A stretch of 43,818 nucleotides of DNA, from positions 1 to 43,818 of the forward strand of contig NZ_JACLZC010000019.1 in the NCBI RefSeq assembly GCF_016901735.1. The letters are read 5' to 3'. The DNA is from Pseudoflavonifractor phocaeensis. Lineage in GTDB: Bacteria > Bacillota > Clostridia > Oscillospirales > Oscillospiraceae. Both the position numbers and the translations under genes were made by a program. This document shows positions 23,582 to 31,484 of this stretch, piece after piece. Each line of letters starts with the position of its first letter. The first letter of the stretch is position 1. Below the pieces are notes generated by a model. It was not told the origin of the DNA. It was given only the letters and a program-made list of their open reading frames with translations, and made no database searches.

Positions 23582-24412
23582 TTACACCGCCACCGGAATT
23601 TTTACGTCCAGGCTGTGGGCCTGATAGCCCTCCAGGGAGACCGAGTCGGGGGTAAAGGCATAAAAATCCGTGACCGACGGGTCCAGCTTAAAGGCGGGGG
23701 CGTCGTAAGGGGCGCGGGAGAGGAGCTCCTCCACAATGGGGACGTGGCGGTCATAGATGTGGGCGTCGGCGATGACGTGGACCAGCTCGCCCGGTTCCAG
23801 GCCGGAGACCTGGGCCAGCATATGGGCCAGAACGGCGTACTGCATCACGTTCCAGCCGTTGGCGGTGAGCATGTCCTGGGAGCGCTGATTCAAAACGGCG
23901 TTGAGCTTTTTGCCCGAGACGTTGAAGGTCACCGACCAGGCGCAGGGATAGAGCCCCATCTCGTGGAGGTCGTGGTGGTTGTAGAGGCTGGTGAGGATGC
24001 GCCGGGAGGTGGGGTTGTGCTTCAAATCGTAGAGCACCCGGTCCACCTGGTCCATCTCGCCCTCGGGATAGGTGTGTTTTACGCCCAGCTGATAGCCGTA
24101 GGCCTTGCCGATGGAGCCGCGCTCATCGGCCCAGGAATCCCAGATGTGGGAGCGGAGGTCGCGGACGTTGTTGGACTTTTTCTGCCAGATCCACAAAAGC
24201 TCGTCCACGGCGGTTTTCAGATACTGCCGGCGCACCGTGAGAATAGGAAATTCTTGGGACAGATCGTAGCGGTTCACCAGGCCGAACACCTTGACGGTGT
24301 GGGCGGGGGTTCCGTCCTCCCAGCGGGGACGGACGGGATAGTCGGTGTCCCACACCCCCCGGGACAGGATCTCCCGGCAGTTGGCCAGGAAAAGGGTGTC
24401 TGCATAGCTCAT
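23582..24412 (-). CDS. thyA: thymidylate synthase
   Basis: 276 residues. The catalytic Cys is C157 in LYPCAWSV, and the downstream LNQRSQD and ADAHIY motifs hold the dUMP-binding Arg/Ser/Asp and His/Tyr. The active-site surroundings are divergent: the usual PPCH reads YPCA, and the PFN motif reads GWN with the Asn kept. It methylates dUMP using methylenetetrahydrofolate, giving dihydrofolate for the adjacent folA product. AAAGGAA lies 9 nt upstream. First gene of the thyA-folA-NUDIX operon. Confidence 0.96.
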   Translation of the reverse strand: MSYADTLFLANCREILSRGVWDTDYPVRPRWEDGTPAHTVKVFGLVNRYDLSQEFPILTVRRQYLKTAVDELLWIWQKKSNNVRDLRSHIWDSWADERGSIGKAYGYQLGVKHTYPEGEMDQVDRVLYDLKHNPTSRRILTSLYNHHDLHEMGLYPCAWSVTFNVSGKKLNAVLNQRSQDMLTANGWNVMQYAVLAHMLAQVSGLEPGELVHVIADAHIYDRHVPIVEELLSRAPYDAPAFKLDPSVTDFYAFTPDSVSLEGYQAHSLDVKIPVAV

Positions 24413-24452
24413 AACATTCGGTTCCTTTCACCGGGAAAAAGAGAAAAACCCC

Positions 24453-24481
24453 TTTGCACCGGAACAAATTTTGTGTATCAT
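24453..24481 (+). promoter_or_regulatory. promoter of the aromatic acid exporter-like gene
   Basis: TTTGCA (24453-24458) and TATCAT (24476-24481) are 17 bp apart, in the 102-bp gap shared with the divergent thyA. Confidence 0.55.
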
Positions 24482-24514
24482 GGAAGGTATCAACAAAACA
24501 GGAGGCGGCTGGTC

Positions 24515-25045
24515 ATGAAACTGCCCCATATCGGTCTGCGTAATCTGAAAACGGCTCTTTCCGCGTCTCTCTGCGCCCTCATCTACTATTTTTTTAACCG
24601 CAACCCCGCCTTTGCCTGCATCGGCGCCATCTTCGGCATGGGAGCCAACCTGGAGCACTCCAAGCTCCACGGCGGCAACCGGCTTTTCGGCACCGTCATC
24701 GGCGGCTTTTTGGGGATGGTCCTCTACCGCTTCTACCTTATTTTTTACCCCACGGGAGAAAACCGGATCCTGCTGGTGCCCCTCCTCTTTGTGGGCATTG
24801 TAATCCTCATTGTCCTGGCCCAGATTTTCTGGGTGGGAGCGGTCCAGCCCGGCGGGGTGGTGCTCTGCCTCCTCCTTTTCAGCATCGGGCCGGACAACTA
24901 CATCAGCTATTCCCTCAACCGGATGCTGGATACCGGCGTGGGGGTGGTGATGTCGCTGGCCATCAACGCCCTCTTTCCCAGAGAGCGGCTGGTGGGGTGG
25001 ATCAATTGGATCTGTCGCCGGATGGGCTGGCCGGAGCGGCAATGA
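24515..25045 (+). CDS. aromatic acid exporter family (FUSC/ArAE-like) membrane protein
   Basis: 176 residues with about four or five membrane segments: TALSASLCALIYYFF, the GAIFGMGANL/GTVIGGFLGMVLYRFYLIF pair, a strong hydrophobic run ILLVPLLFVGIVILIVLAQIF, and GVVLCLLLFSIG. The motif GNRLFGTVIGGFLG followed by LNRMLDTGVGVVMSLAINALFP is typical of the ArAE_1/FUSC group. ACAGGAGG lies 9 nt before the ATG; the much longer open frame upstream is not coding. The substrate is unknown. The 3' end overlaps the convergent mtaB by 44 bp. Confidence 0.85.
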   Translation: MKLPHIGLRNLKTALSASLCALIYYFFNRNPAFACIGAIFGMGANLEHSKLHGGNRLFGTVIGGFLGMVLYRFYLIFYPTGENRILLVPLLFVGIVILIVLAQIFWVGAVQPGGVVLCLLLFSIGPDNYISYSLNRMLDTGVGVVMSLAINALFPRERLVGWINWICRRMGWPERQ

Positions 25046-26333
25046 GACGGCTTCCCTGCCGTTCCGTGATTTTCACCGTTTTTTCTACGTTGTGTAATGC
25101 CTCGCCCGGGGCGTACACCTCCACATAGTTGGGGGCGTGGCCCCGCCACAGGCCGTCCTTCTCCTCCTCAAAGAGCACGGGGAGGGTGTGCCCCACCCAG
25201 CCGTCCAGATAGGCCTCCTCCAGCTTTTTGGCCAGAGCGCCGGCCCGGTGGGCCCGGTCCTCCTTGACGGCGTTGGGCGTCTGGCCGTCCATGGCGGCGG
25301 CGGGGGTGCCGGTCCGGCGGGAGTAGGGGAAGATGTGCATGGCGGTAAAGGCGCACTTTTCCACAAAGGCCAGGGTTTCGGTGAACTCTGCCTCGGTCTC
25401 GCCGGGAAAGCCCACGATCAGGTCGGTGGTGATACCGGGCCGGTCGAAGGATACCCGCAGGAGTCGAACTGACTCATAATAACGCTGCGTATCATATTTC
25501 CGGTTCATACGCTTCAAAACCGCGTCACAGCCCGACTGCATGGACAGGTGGAAATGGGGACAGAGGTTGGGGAGCCGGGCCAGGCGGCGGCAGAAATCCT
25601 CGGTAACGGTGCGGGGCTCCAGAGAGCCCAGCCGGACCCGCAGGCCCGGCGCGGCCTGACAGACCCCCTCCACCAGGTCGGCAAGCCCGGAGCCGTCCCG
25701 AAAGTCCATCCCCCAGGAGGAGATCTCAATGCCGGTGAGGACAATCTCTTTGTACCCCTCCGCCGCCAGACGGGCGGCCTGTACCTTGGCCTCTTCCAGG
25801 GGCAGGGAGCGGATGGGACCCCGGGCGTAGGGGATGATGCAATAGGTGCAGAAGTTGACGCAGCCGTCCTCCACCTTCAGCATGGCGCGGGTACGGCCCT
25901 CCAGCCCGCCGGCGGGCAGCTGCTCAAAGGCGCGGCGGCGCAGGGCGTTGTCCACATGGACCACCGGCTCCCCGGCAAATCGGGCGGCCTGCCGGTCCTC
26001 GGCCAGACGCTCCAGATCGTCCAGAAAGGCCATCCGCCCGCCGGTGCCCGCCACCAGGTCCACACCCAGCGCGGCCACGGCCTCCGGCGCGGTCTGGGCG
26101 TAGCAGCCGCACACCCCCACCAGGGCGTGGGGGGCCTGTTTTTGCGCCCGGCGGATGAGTTGCCGGGACTTTTTGTCGCTGACGGCGGTGACGGTGCAGG
26201 TGTTGATGAGATAGGCGTCGGCCGGGCCGTCGAAGGGGACCAGGGTATGGCCCCGGCGGACCAGCTCGGTCTCCATGGCCTGGGTCTCGTACTGGTTGAC
26301 CTTGCAGCCCAGGGTACAGATGGCGATGTTCAT
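25002..26333 (-). CDS. mtaB: tRNA (N6-L-threonylcarbamoyladenosine37-C2)-methylthiotransferase MtaB
   Basis: 443 residues. The N-terminal UPF0004 cluster ligands are C10, C46 and C75 or C77; the radical SAM triad is C158, C162, C165 (CVNFCTYC). The MtaB subgroup is indicated by CTLGCKVNQYE at the start and MQSGCDAVLKRMNRKY; a short TRAM-like C-terminus follows. It adds a methylthio group to t6A37 in tRNAs reading ANN codons. The ATG at 26331-26333 has GAGGGAG upstream. Confidence 0.94.
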   Translation of the reverse strand: MNIAICTLGCKVNQYETQAMETELVRRGHTLVPFDGPADAYLINTCTVTAVSDKKSRQLIRRAQKQAPHALVGVCGCYAQTAPEAVAALGVDLVAGTGGRMAFLDDLERLAEDRQAARFAGEPVVHVDNALRRRAFEQLPAGGLEGRTRAMLKVEDGCVNFCTYCIIPYARGPIRSLPLEEAKVQAARLAAEGYKEIVLTGIEISSWGMDFRDGSGLADLVEGVCQAAPGLRVRLGSLEPRTVTEDFCRRLARLPNLCPHFHLSMQSGCDAVLKRMNRKYDTQRYYESVRLLRVSFDRPGITTDLIVGFPGETEAEFTETLAFVEKCAFTAMHIFPYSRRTGTPAAAMDGQTPNAVKEDRAHRAGALAKKLEEAYLDGWVGHTLPVLFEEEKDGLWRGHAPNYVEVYAPGEALHNVEKTVKITERQGSRLIAAPASPSGDRSN

Positions 26334-26370
26334 TGGGTGCTCCCTCATTTATAAAAATTGATATCATTCC

Positions 26371-26399
26371 ATTATATCCACCGCAAAAGCAAATGTAAA
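26371..26399 (-). promoter_or_regulatory. promoter of mtaB
   Basis: On the minus strand, TTTACA (26394-26399) and TATAAT (26371-26376) are 17 bp apart. Confidence 0.82.
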
Positions 26400-26415
26400 G
26401 CCGTCAGAATGTGGA

Positions 26416-26444
26416 TTTACAATGGGTGGGGGGTGTGGTAAAAT
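26416..26444 (+). promoter_or_regulatory. promoter of the ACT-PFL operon
   Basis: TTTACA (26416-26421) and TAAAAT (26439-26444) are 17 bp apart, back to back with the mtaB promoter. The leader of about 85 nt contains a CTCAGA/TCTGAG inverted repeat (26476-26513). Confidence 0.75.
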
Positions 26445-26536
26445 AATGCCTGCTGAACCGGCCGAAAAAGGGATATCTCAGAGATTTGTACCCGGAAAGG
26501 GGAGGCTTCTGAGAAGAGAAAGGAATGTAGCCGTTT

Positions 26537-26806
26537 ATGAAAGCCATTGTTACCGTGATTGGCAAGGACCAGGTGGGCATTACCGCAGCCGTGTGCACCC
26601 TGCTGGCCCAGCATCAGATCAACGTCCTGGATATCAGCCAGACGGTGCTCCAGGAGTATTTTACCATGGTTATGCTGGTGGACGTGTCCGCCTGCGATAC
26701 CTCCATTGCCGAGATGGGCGTCCTGCTGGAGAAGGCCGGCTACGACCGCTCCCTCTCCATCCGCATCCAGCGGGAGGATATTTTCAACGCCATGCACCGC
26801 ATTTAA
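26537..26806 (+). CDS. ACT domain-containing protein (UPF0237 family)
   Basis: 89 residues forming a single ACT domain: KAIVTVIGKDQVGITAAVC, then NVLDISQTVLQEYFTMVMLVD. ACT domains bind amino acids or act as small regulatory subunits. The gene precedes the PFL-family gene by 12 bp with an AAGGAGG between them; the same two-gene arrangement is common in Firmicutes, so the products probably act together. Its own ribosome site (AAAGGA, 12 nt) is rather distant. Molecular role unproven. Confidence 0.93.
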   Translation: MKAIVTVIGKDQVGITAAVCTLLAQHQINVLDISQTVLQEYFTMVMLVDVSACDTSIAEMGVLLEKAGYDRSLSIRIQREDIFNAMHRI

Positions 26807-26818
26807 GGAGGGTCCCCC

Positions 26819-28177
26819 ATGCTCAACCAACAGGAAATCATGCAGACCATCCAGATGATCGACCAGCAGCATCTGGACGTGCGCACCATCACCATGGGTA
26901 TTTCCCTGCTCTCCTGCGCCCGCAGCGACCCCAAGGAGGCCTGCGACGCCATTTATGAGAAGATTACCCGCTATGCCGAGCGCCTGGTGGTCACCGGCGA
27001 GGCCATCGAGCGGGAGTTCGGCATCCCCATTGTGAATAAGCGGATCTCGGTGACCCCCATCGCCCTGGTGGCGGCGGCGTCCCGGACGGACAACTATACC
27101 CCCTTCGCCGTGGCGCTGGACAAGGCCGCCAAGGCCACCGGTGTCAACTTCATCGGCGGCTTTTCCGCCTTGGTCCAAAAGGGCATGACCGAGGCCGACC
27201 GTACCCTCATCAAATCCATTCCGGAGGCCCTGTCCACCACCGATATTGTCTGTGCTTCGGTGAATGTGGGCTCCACCAAGGCGGGTATCGACATGGACGC
27301 GGTGGCTCTGATGGGCCGGACCATTAAGGACCTGGCCCGGCGCACCGCAGACCAGGGGGGCTTTGGCTGCGCCAAGCTGGTGGTCTTTGCCAACGCCGTG
27401 GAGGATAACCCCTTCATGGCCGGCGCGTTCCACGGCGTGGGGGAGCCGGAGAAGGTCATCAATGTGGGCGTCTCCGGCCCCGGCGTGGTGTATCACGCCC
27501 TCAAGGACGTGAAGGGTCAGCCCTTCGACGTGGTGGCCGAGACCATCAAAAAGACCGCCTTCCGCATCACCCGTATGGGACAGCTGGTGGCGCAGGAGGC
27601 CTCCCGGCGGCTGGACACCCCCTTCGGCATCGTGGACCTGTCTCTGGCCCCCACCCCCGCCATCGGTGACAGCGTGGCCCGCATCCTGGAAGAGATGGGC
27701 CTGGAGGTGTGCGGCACCCACGGCACCACCGCCGCCCTGGCGCTTCTCAACGACGCGGTGAAAAAGGGCGGCGTGATGGCCTCCTCCCATGTGGGCGGTC
27801 TGTCCGGCGCCTTCATCCCCGTCAGCGAGGACGAGGGGATGATCGCCGCCGCCCGGTCCGGCGCGCTGACCCTGGACAAGCTGGAGGCCATGACCTGCGT
27901 CTGCTCGGTGGGCCTGGACATGATCGCCGTCCCCGGCGATACCCCGGCGGAAACCATTTCGGCCATCATCGCCGACGAGGCCGCCATCGGCATGGTCAAC
28001 TCCAAGACCACCGCCGTGCGCATCATCCCCGCCCCCGGCTGCAAGGTGGGCGACACGGTGGAGTTCGGCGGACTGCTGGGCTCCGCGCCGGTGCAGCCCG
28101 TCCACCCCTTCTCCAGCGCGAACTTCATCGCCCGCGGCGGCCGCATCCCCGCCCCCATGCAGAGCCTCAAAAACTGA
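26819..28177 (+). CDS. PFL family protein (UPF0210, DUF711)
   Basis: 452 residues, full length for UPF0210. Recognised by the N-terminus [20 protein letters not shown], the [16 protein letters not shown] segment, [15 protein letters not shown] and the C-terminal [16 protein letters not shown]. The fold is related to the glycyl-radical PFL superfamily, but no glycyl-radical motif is visible, so it is not a pyruvate formate-lyase. Function unknown. Its stop codon abuts a 40-bp dispersed repeat, and a terminator follows. Confidence 0.93.
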   Translation: MLNQQEIMQTIQMIDQQHLDVRTITMGISLLSCARSDPKEACDAIYEKITRYAERLVVTGEAIEREFGIPIVNKRISVTPIALVAAASRTDNYTPFAVALDKAAKATGVNFIGGFSALVQKGMTEADRTLIKSIPEALSTTDIVCASVNVGSTKAGIDMDAVALMGRTIKDLARRTADQGGFGCAKLVVFANAVEDNPFMAGAFHGVGEPEKVINVGVSGPGVVYHALKDVKGQPFDVVAETIKKTAFRITRMGQLVAQEASRRLDTPFGIVDLSLAPTPAIGDSVARILEEMGLEVCGTHGTTAALALLNDAVKKGGVMASSHVGGLSGAFIPVSEDEGMIAAARSGALTLDKLEAMTCVCSVGLDMIAVPGDTPAETISAIIADEAAIGMVNSKTTAVRIIPAPGCKVGDTVEFGGLLGSAPVQPVHPFSSANFIARGGRIPAPMQSLKN

Positions 28178-28217
28178 CCTACTTTCTTTCGAGAAAGAAA
28201 GTAGGCAAAGAAAGCTT
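28178..28217. repeat. 40-bp dispersed repeat, copy 1 (13-bp palindrome plus tail)
   Basis: CCTACTTTCTTTC is inverted around GA, followed by CAAAGAAAGCTT. It is identical over all 40 bp to 43641-43680 and begins on the base after the PFL stop codon. Confidence 0.9.
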
Positions 28218-28255
28218 AAATTTCGAGAAAAAAAGCAGGCAAAGAAAGCTTAAAT
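28188..28255. repeat. imperfect tandem duplication (34-bp unit, two copies)
   Basis: The block from TTTCGAG to AAGCTTAAA occurs twice in a row, with a few substitutions in the second copy (GAAAGAAAGTAGG becomes GAAAAAAAGCAGG). The second copy has lost the palindrome's left arm. Confidence 0.75.
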
Positions 28256-28257
28256 CT

Positions 28258-28290
28258 GCCCCCAGACTGCGGTCTGGGGGCTTCCTTTTT
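28258..28290 (+). terminator. terminator of the ACT-PFL operon
   Basis: GCCCCCAGAC pairs with GTCTGGGGGC around TGCG, followed by TTCCTTTTT. Confidence 0.85.
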
Positions 28291-28313
28291 CCCGGCGGAT
28301 ATAAAATAAGCGA

Positions 28314-28423
28314 CGTAGGGGCGCCATATATGGCGCCCGCAGACTGTCGAAGAAGTGGAATGCGGTGCAGGAAATGTCAACGTGCCCGCATGGAAGCGGG
28401 CGGCCGCCAGGGTCGCCCCTACG
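28314..28423. repeat. MITE-like element with 10-bp terminal inverted repeats
   Basis: 110 bp bounded by CGTAGGGGCG and CGCCCCTACG. Inside are a perfect palindrome GCGCCATATATGGCGC (28321-28336) and a hairpin GCCCGC-ATGGAA-GCGGGC (28384-28401). No open frame of note. No clear target-site duplication is visible. Confidence 0.6.
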
Positions 28424-28467
28424 AGGTGGAACGGCGGGGAGATGTGGGTGCTGCTTCCGAAGAGCAG

Positions 28468-28504
28468 GGCCCCGGACCAGCATTTTCTGGTCCGGGGCCT
28501 TTTG
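28468..28504 (+). terminator. strong 13-bp hairpin between converging genes
   Basis: GGCCCCGGACCAG pairs perfectly with CTGGTCCGGGGCC. TTTT follows on the plus strand; on the minus strand, where the DUF4179 gene ends, there is no U-run. Confidence 0.65.
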
Positions 28505-28524
28505 CCGGGGTTGAGCTGGGGCGC

Positions 28525-29790
28525 TTATCCCATCTGAATGAGAAGATCGGAGGTGTCGTCCCGGTTGGCGTTGCGCTCCATCTGGAGGGCGTTGACCTCG
28601 TTCCAGTAGTGGTCGTTGCGCCAGTTGGGGTCAAAAGAGAAGTAGATGCGCTTAGGCGTGTCGGTATATCGTCCGGTTTCGTCGCCGTTGTCGCCTACAA
28701 AGATGATGTCATCCACCTCCGCCGGGTCGATGGGGTGCTCCAGCTGAAGGGAGAGGGAGGCGGCGGCAAAAAAGATGCCGGTGTCCTCCCCCGCGGCGTA
28801 GTGGGAGAAGCTGAAGTTGCCGGGGAAGGACGCATCGACCCGGGTGCCGTCCCGCAGCAGCACATAGACCGGCCAGCCGCCGTTGGAGAGGCCCTCCGAA
28901 AGGGCGTTATACTGGTCCTCACTGCCGCACAGAAGGTCAAAGCTCAGGCAGATGGGGGAGAGGGAGAGATTGTCCATGAGCGCCAGGGTATCGCCCCCCA
29001 GTTGGACCAGAGACCGGCCCTGAAAATCATACTGCTCCACTCTGCTGCCCTCCAGCGGGATGACCACCGAGAAGTGGAAGCCCTCCAGGGCGATCTGGTC
29101 GTAGCAGCCGGCGGCGGGATTGTAGCGGTTGAGCTGGGAGATGGGGCCGATGTGCAGATATTGGCAGGTCTCGTCAAAGGTGCTGCCGTACAGGGTCAGC
29201 TGAAAGACCAGAGAGATGTGGTTGCCCGCGCCGTTTTCATCGGGCAGAGCGGTAAAGCCGTAGCTCATGCTGCCGGCGCCGTCCCAGTTCTGCGCCCCTT
29301 CCGCGTCCTGGGTGAGCCAGGCGGACATGGAACCGGCGGACTCGCTCCTGGTAGACACCCAGTAGCTGCTTTCCCCCAGTTCCAGCGCCTCCGGCACCTG
29401 GGGGAGCACGGTCCCCTCCGGCGCGGCCAGATCCATGGTCACATAGAGATTGCGGCTGTCCATGAGCACCTGTTCCACCGTCAGCACCGTGCCGGTGCCG
29501 TTGGGGTCCTCATAGACCTGATGGATGGTCTTGGGCTGAAGGCGTTCCTCCTGTTCCGCCGTCTCAATGCCGAAAAAGGCGCGGAACCCGGGAGAGATCC
29601 CCGCCACCGACACCGCCCCCACCGCGCCGATGAGCAGGGATACCACCGCCACCAGGGCGATGATCCGCCGGTAGGCCATGGGCATGGGACGGACACGCTC
29701 CGCCCCCGCGGCGGTGAGGGCGGCGGTCAGGGCCTCCTTTTCAGATTGGGAAAAAGACAGACGCTCCAAATCATCACGAATGGGATTCAT
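28525..29790 (-). CDS. DUF4179 domain-containing membrane protein, probable anti-sigma factor
   Basis: 421 residues. A short cytoplasmic N-terminus (1-40) is followed by one membrane segment (about 41-64, RRIIALVAVVSLLIGAVGAV) and a large extracellular region that begins with the DUF4179-type FRAFFGIETAEQEERLQP. The topology (cytosolic N-terminus, one TM, external sensor) and the 17-bp overlap with the ECF sigma gene upstream identify it as the sigma factor's partner. The signal sensed is unknown. Confidence 0.85.
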   Translation of the reverse strand: MNPIRDDLERLSFSQSEKEALTAALTAAGAERVRPMPMAYRRIIALVAVVSLLIGAVGAVSVAGISPGFRAFFGIETAEQEERLQPKTIHQVYEDPNGTGTVLTVEQVLMDSRNLYVTMDLAAPEGTVLPQVPEALELGESSYWVSTRSESAGSMSAWLTQDAEGAQNWDGAGSMSYGFTALPDENGAGNHISLVFQLTLYGSTFDETCQYLHIGPISQLNRYNPAAGCYDQIALEGFHFSVVIPLEGSRVEQYDFQGRSLVQLGGDTLALMDNLSLSPICLSFDLLCGSEDQYNALSEGLSNGGWPVYVLLRDGTRVDASFPGNFSFSHYAAGEDTGIFFAAASLSLQLEHPIDPAEVDDIIFVGDNGDETGRYTDTPKRIYFSFDPNWRNDHYWNEVNALQMERNANRDDTSDLLIQMG

Positions 29791-30271
29791 ATTCCGTTCC
29801 CTCCAATCGCACTTTTAATTTTGCTCTGGCCCGGGAGAGACGCATCCGTACCGCGTCGGGGCGCATCTTCCAAAAGGCGGCCAGTTCATCGGTGGAATAG
29901 CCCTCATAATAATAGAGGACCAGGACCTCACGGTCCTTTTGGGGCAGTTTGCGTATCTCTTCCAAAAGGTCGGTGTCCTGCCGGGCCGGCGCGGACTGCC
30001 GGGCGGCTTCTTCCAGGGGCACCTCCCGCCGCCGCCACAGGCTGCGGCGCAGATTTTTACACTCGTTGATGGTCACCCGGACCATCCAGGCCCGTTCCGC
30101 CTCCGGCGTGGGGAAGCGTCCCCCGTGTTCCAGCCGCTTGAGCAGCACGTTCTGCACCACGTCTGGGGCGTCGGCGGGGGTAGGCAGCCAGGTCCAGGCC
30201 AGGCGCAGGATGTGGTCCGACCAGGCGTCAACCAGACGCTTGGCCTCCTGTTCCCGTGCGGAAAGCTCCAT
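29774..30271 (-). CDS. ECF-type RNA polymerase sigma factor
   Basis: 165 residues. Sigma region 2 spans about 15-80 (ILRLAWTWLPTPADAPDVVQNVLLKRLE, then AWMVRVTINECKNLRR), and region 4 about 105-155 (LPQKDREVLVLYYYEGYSTDELA with RPDAVRMRLSRARAKLK). The ATG at 30269-30271 is preferred because AAAGGAGG then lies 7 nt away; an ATG two codons earlier is only 1 nt from it. The 3' end overlaps the anti-sigma gene. Such pairs usually control their own operon and envelope-stress genes. Confidence 0.93.
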   Translation of the reverse strand: MELSAREQEAKRLVDAWSDHILRLAWTWLPTPADAPDVVQNVLLKRLEHGGRFPTPEAERAWMVRVTINECKNLRRSLWRRREVPLEEAARQSAPARQDTDLLEEIRKLPQKDREVLVLYYYEGYSTDELAAFWKMRPDAVRMRLSRARAKLKVRLEGTEYESHS

Positions 30272-30353
30272 AGCCATTCCTCCTTTGTCTCCTCTTTGGA
30301 ACGCGTTCACCTATATAACACCGGCCGGAGGCAAAACGTAACCGGAAAATCAG

Positions 30354-30391
30354 AAAAAAAGACGGGGCGCAGTCCCAACCTGCGTCCCGTC
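30354..30391 (-). terminator. terminator of spo0A
   Basis: A stem of about 12 bp (GACGGG-CGCAG with CTGCG-CCCGTC) is followed on the minus strand by a run of seven U. Confidence 0.85.
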
Positions 30392-30402
30392 AAAGGAAGG
30401 GT

Positions 30403-31164
30403 TCACCGCTCCTTCTGCTCCAATTGCAGCCGGTCGGCGATCATGGCGATAAATTCGCTGTTGGTGGGTTTTCCCTTGGCGTTGGAGACGGTGTAGCCGA
30501 AGTATTTTTGCAGCGTCTCCAGATCGCCCCGGTCCCAGGCCACCTCGATGGCGTGGCGGATGGCCCGCTCCACCCGAGAGGCGGTGGTGCCGAAGTGCTT
30601 GGCCACCTCGGGATAGAGCACCTTGGTCACGGCGTTGATGACGTCCATGTCGGCCACCGCGATGAGAATGGCTTCCCGGAGATACTGATAGCCCTTGATG
30701 TGAGCGGGTACGCCGATCTCATGGATGATGGAGGTGACCACGCTCTCCAGGCTCTGCACCCGGGGCGGCTGGACGGCCGTTTCCTCCGGGGCGCTGCCGG
30801 CGGTGAGCTGCCGCAGCCGCTCCAGCACCGTTTCCGGCTTACAAGGCTTGAGGAGATAGTAGTCCGCGCCCGCCCCGGCGGCCAGGACTGCCAGATTCCC
30901 CTGGGCAAAGCTGGACAGTACCAGAATGCGGGGCCGCGTCTCCAGTCCCCGCAGTTCCTTGAGCACCGTTACCCCGTCCAGATCGGCCAGGACCAGATCC
31001 ATCACCACCACGTCCGGTCGGAGGGCACGGGCCAGAGAGACGGCTTCGCCGCCGTTGCCCGTCTCGCCCACCAGCTCCAGATCAGGTTCCCGTGAGATGG
31101 CGTCGGCCAACAGCCGGCGAAATTCTTCCCCGGCGTCGGCAATCAATATCCGTTTGTTCTCCAT
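30403..31164 (-). CDS. spo0A: sporulation master regulator Spo0A
   Basis: 253 residues. Receiver domain 1-120: phosphoacceptor D56 in [10 protein letters not shown]84/S85 and K106 (LLKPCKP) are in place, but the acidic pocket reads AD-AGEE, with D10 kept and Ala at position 11 where most receivers have a second acidic residue. The C-terminal Spo0A DNA-binding domain is complete ([37 protein letters not shown]). Phosphorylated Spo0A starts sporulation. AAGGAG lies 5 nt before the ATG. The spoIVB-spo0A order is the usual clostridial/Bacillus arrangement. Confidence 0.97.
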   Translation of the reverse strand: MENKRILIADAGEEFRRLLADAISREPDLELVGETGNGGEAVSLARALRPDVVVMDLVLADLDGVTVLKELRGLETRPRILVLSSFAQGNLAVLAAGAGADYYLLKPCKPETVLERLRQLTAGSAPEETAVQPPRVQSLESVVTSIIHEIGVPAHIKGYQYLREAILIAVADMDVINAVTKVLYPEVAKHFGTTASRVERAIRHAIEVAWDRGDLETLQKYFGYTVSNAKGKPTNSEFIAMIADRLQLEQKER

Positions 31165-31484
31165 GTAGACTCCTTCTTCCGGCGGTATTCCGCCGCTTGT
31201 TCCCGCCTGGCCAGGGCTGTGTACCGGTCAACTATAATGTATCATAATGGGACAGCGAACGCAAGCAGTTTTTACCAGTTTTTGGATATTTTCCGTTCGA
31301 CACCACTCGACCTCAAATTCGACTTTTTTGGGGAGAACAACAGGATTCGCGGCGATAAGCGCCGTTTTTTCTTTCCTTTAAGAAATATTTAACAGGCCGC
31401 CTGCCATGGACGGGGGGCAGGGGGCAGGCAACGGGCGAGGATATCCCGCCGATATCTTCGCCCGTTTCCCCGGCCGGTCAGAGG
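31165..31484. other. spo0A upstream region
   Basis: 320 bp without a gene. It contains a GCGG-rich hairpin near 31180-31195, an AT-rich stretch at 31230-31255 where the spo0A -10 probably lies (several TATAAT-like options, none clearly best), three TCGAC motifs at 31296-31324, and a GC-rich inverted-repeat region after the spoIVB stop. Confidence 0.6.
31296..31324. promoter_or_regulatory. cluster of three 0A-box-like motifs upstream of spo0A
   Basis: TTCGACA (31296-31302), CTCGACC (31306-31312) and TTCGACT (31318-31324) share TCGAC with starts 10 and 12 bp apart, about one helical turn each. TTCGACA equals the reverse of the 0A-box core TGTCGAA. Confidence 0.45.

Larger units (their letters stand above)
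28178..28524. other. repeat-rich intergenic region after the PFL gene
   Basis: 347 bp without a gene. In order it holds the 40-bp dispersed repeat, its partial tandem copy, the PFL terminator, a 110-bp MITE-like element, and a strong hairpin before the convergent DUF4179 gene. Confidence 0.8.

Noticed and set aside
23063..24514. Upstream extension of the exporter-like gene by almost 500 codons
   Set aside because: It is antisense to folA and thyA; the real start has a strong ribosome site and promoter at 24453-24515.
28178..28255. CRISPR-like array
   Set aside because: Only two adjacent imperfect units without spacers, and a dispersed copy elsewhere; no cas genes.
27709..30069. A 786-codon open frame spanning the PFL end, the repeats and the anti-sigma gene
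   Set aside because: It crosses clear genes in other frames, the terminators and the MITE-like element.
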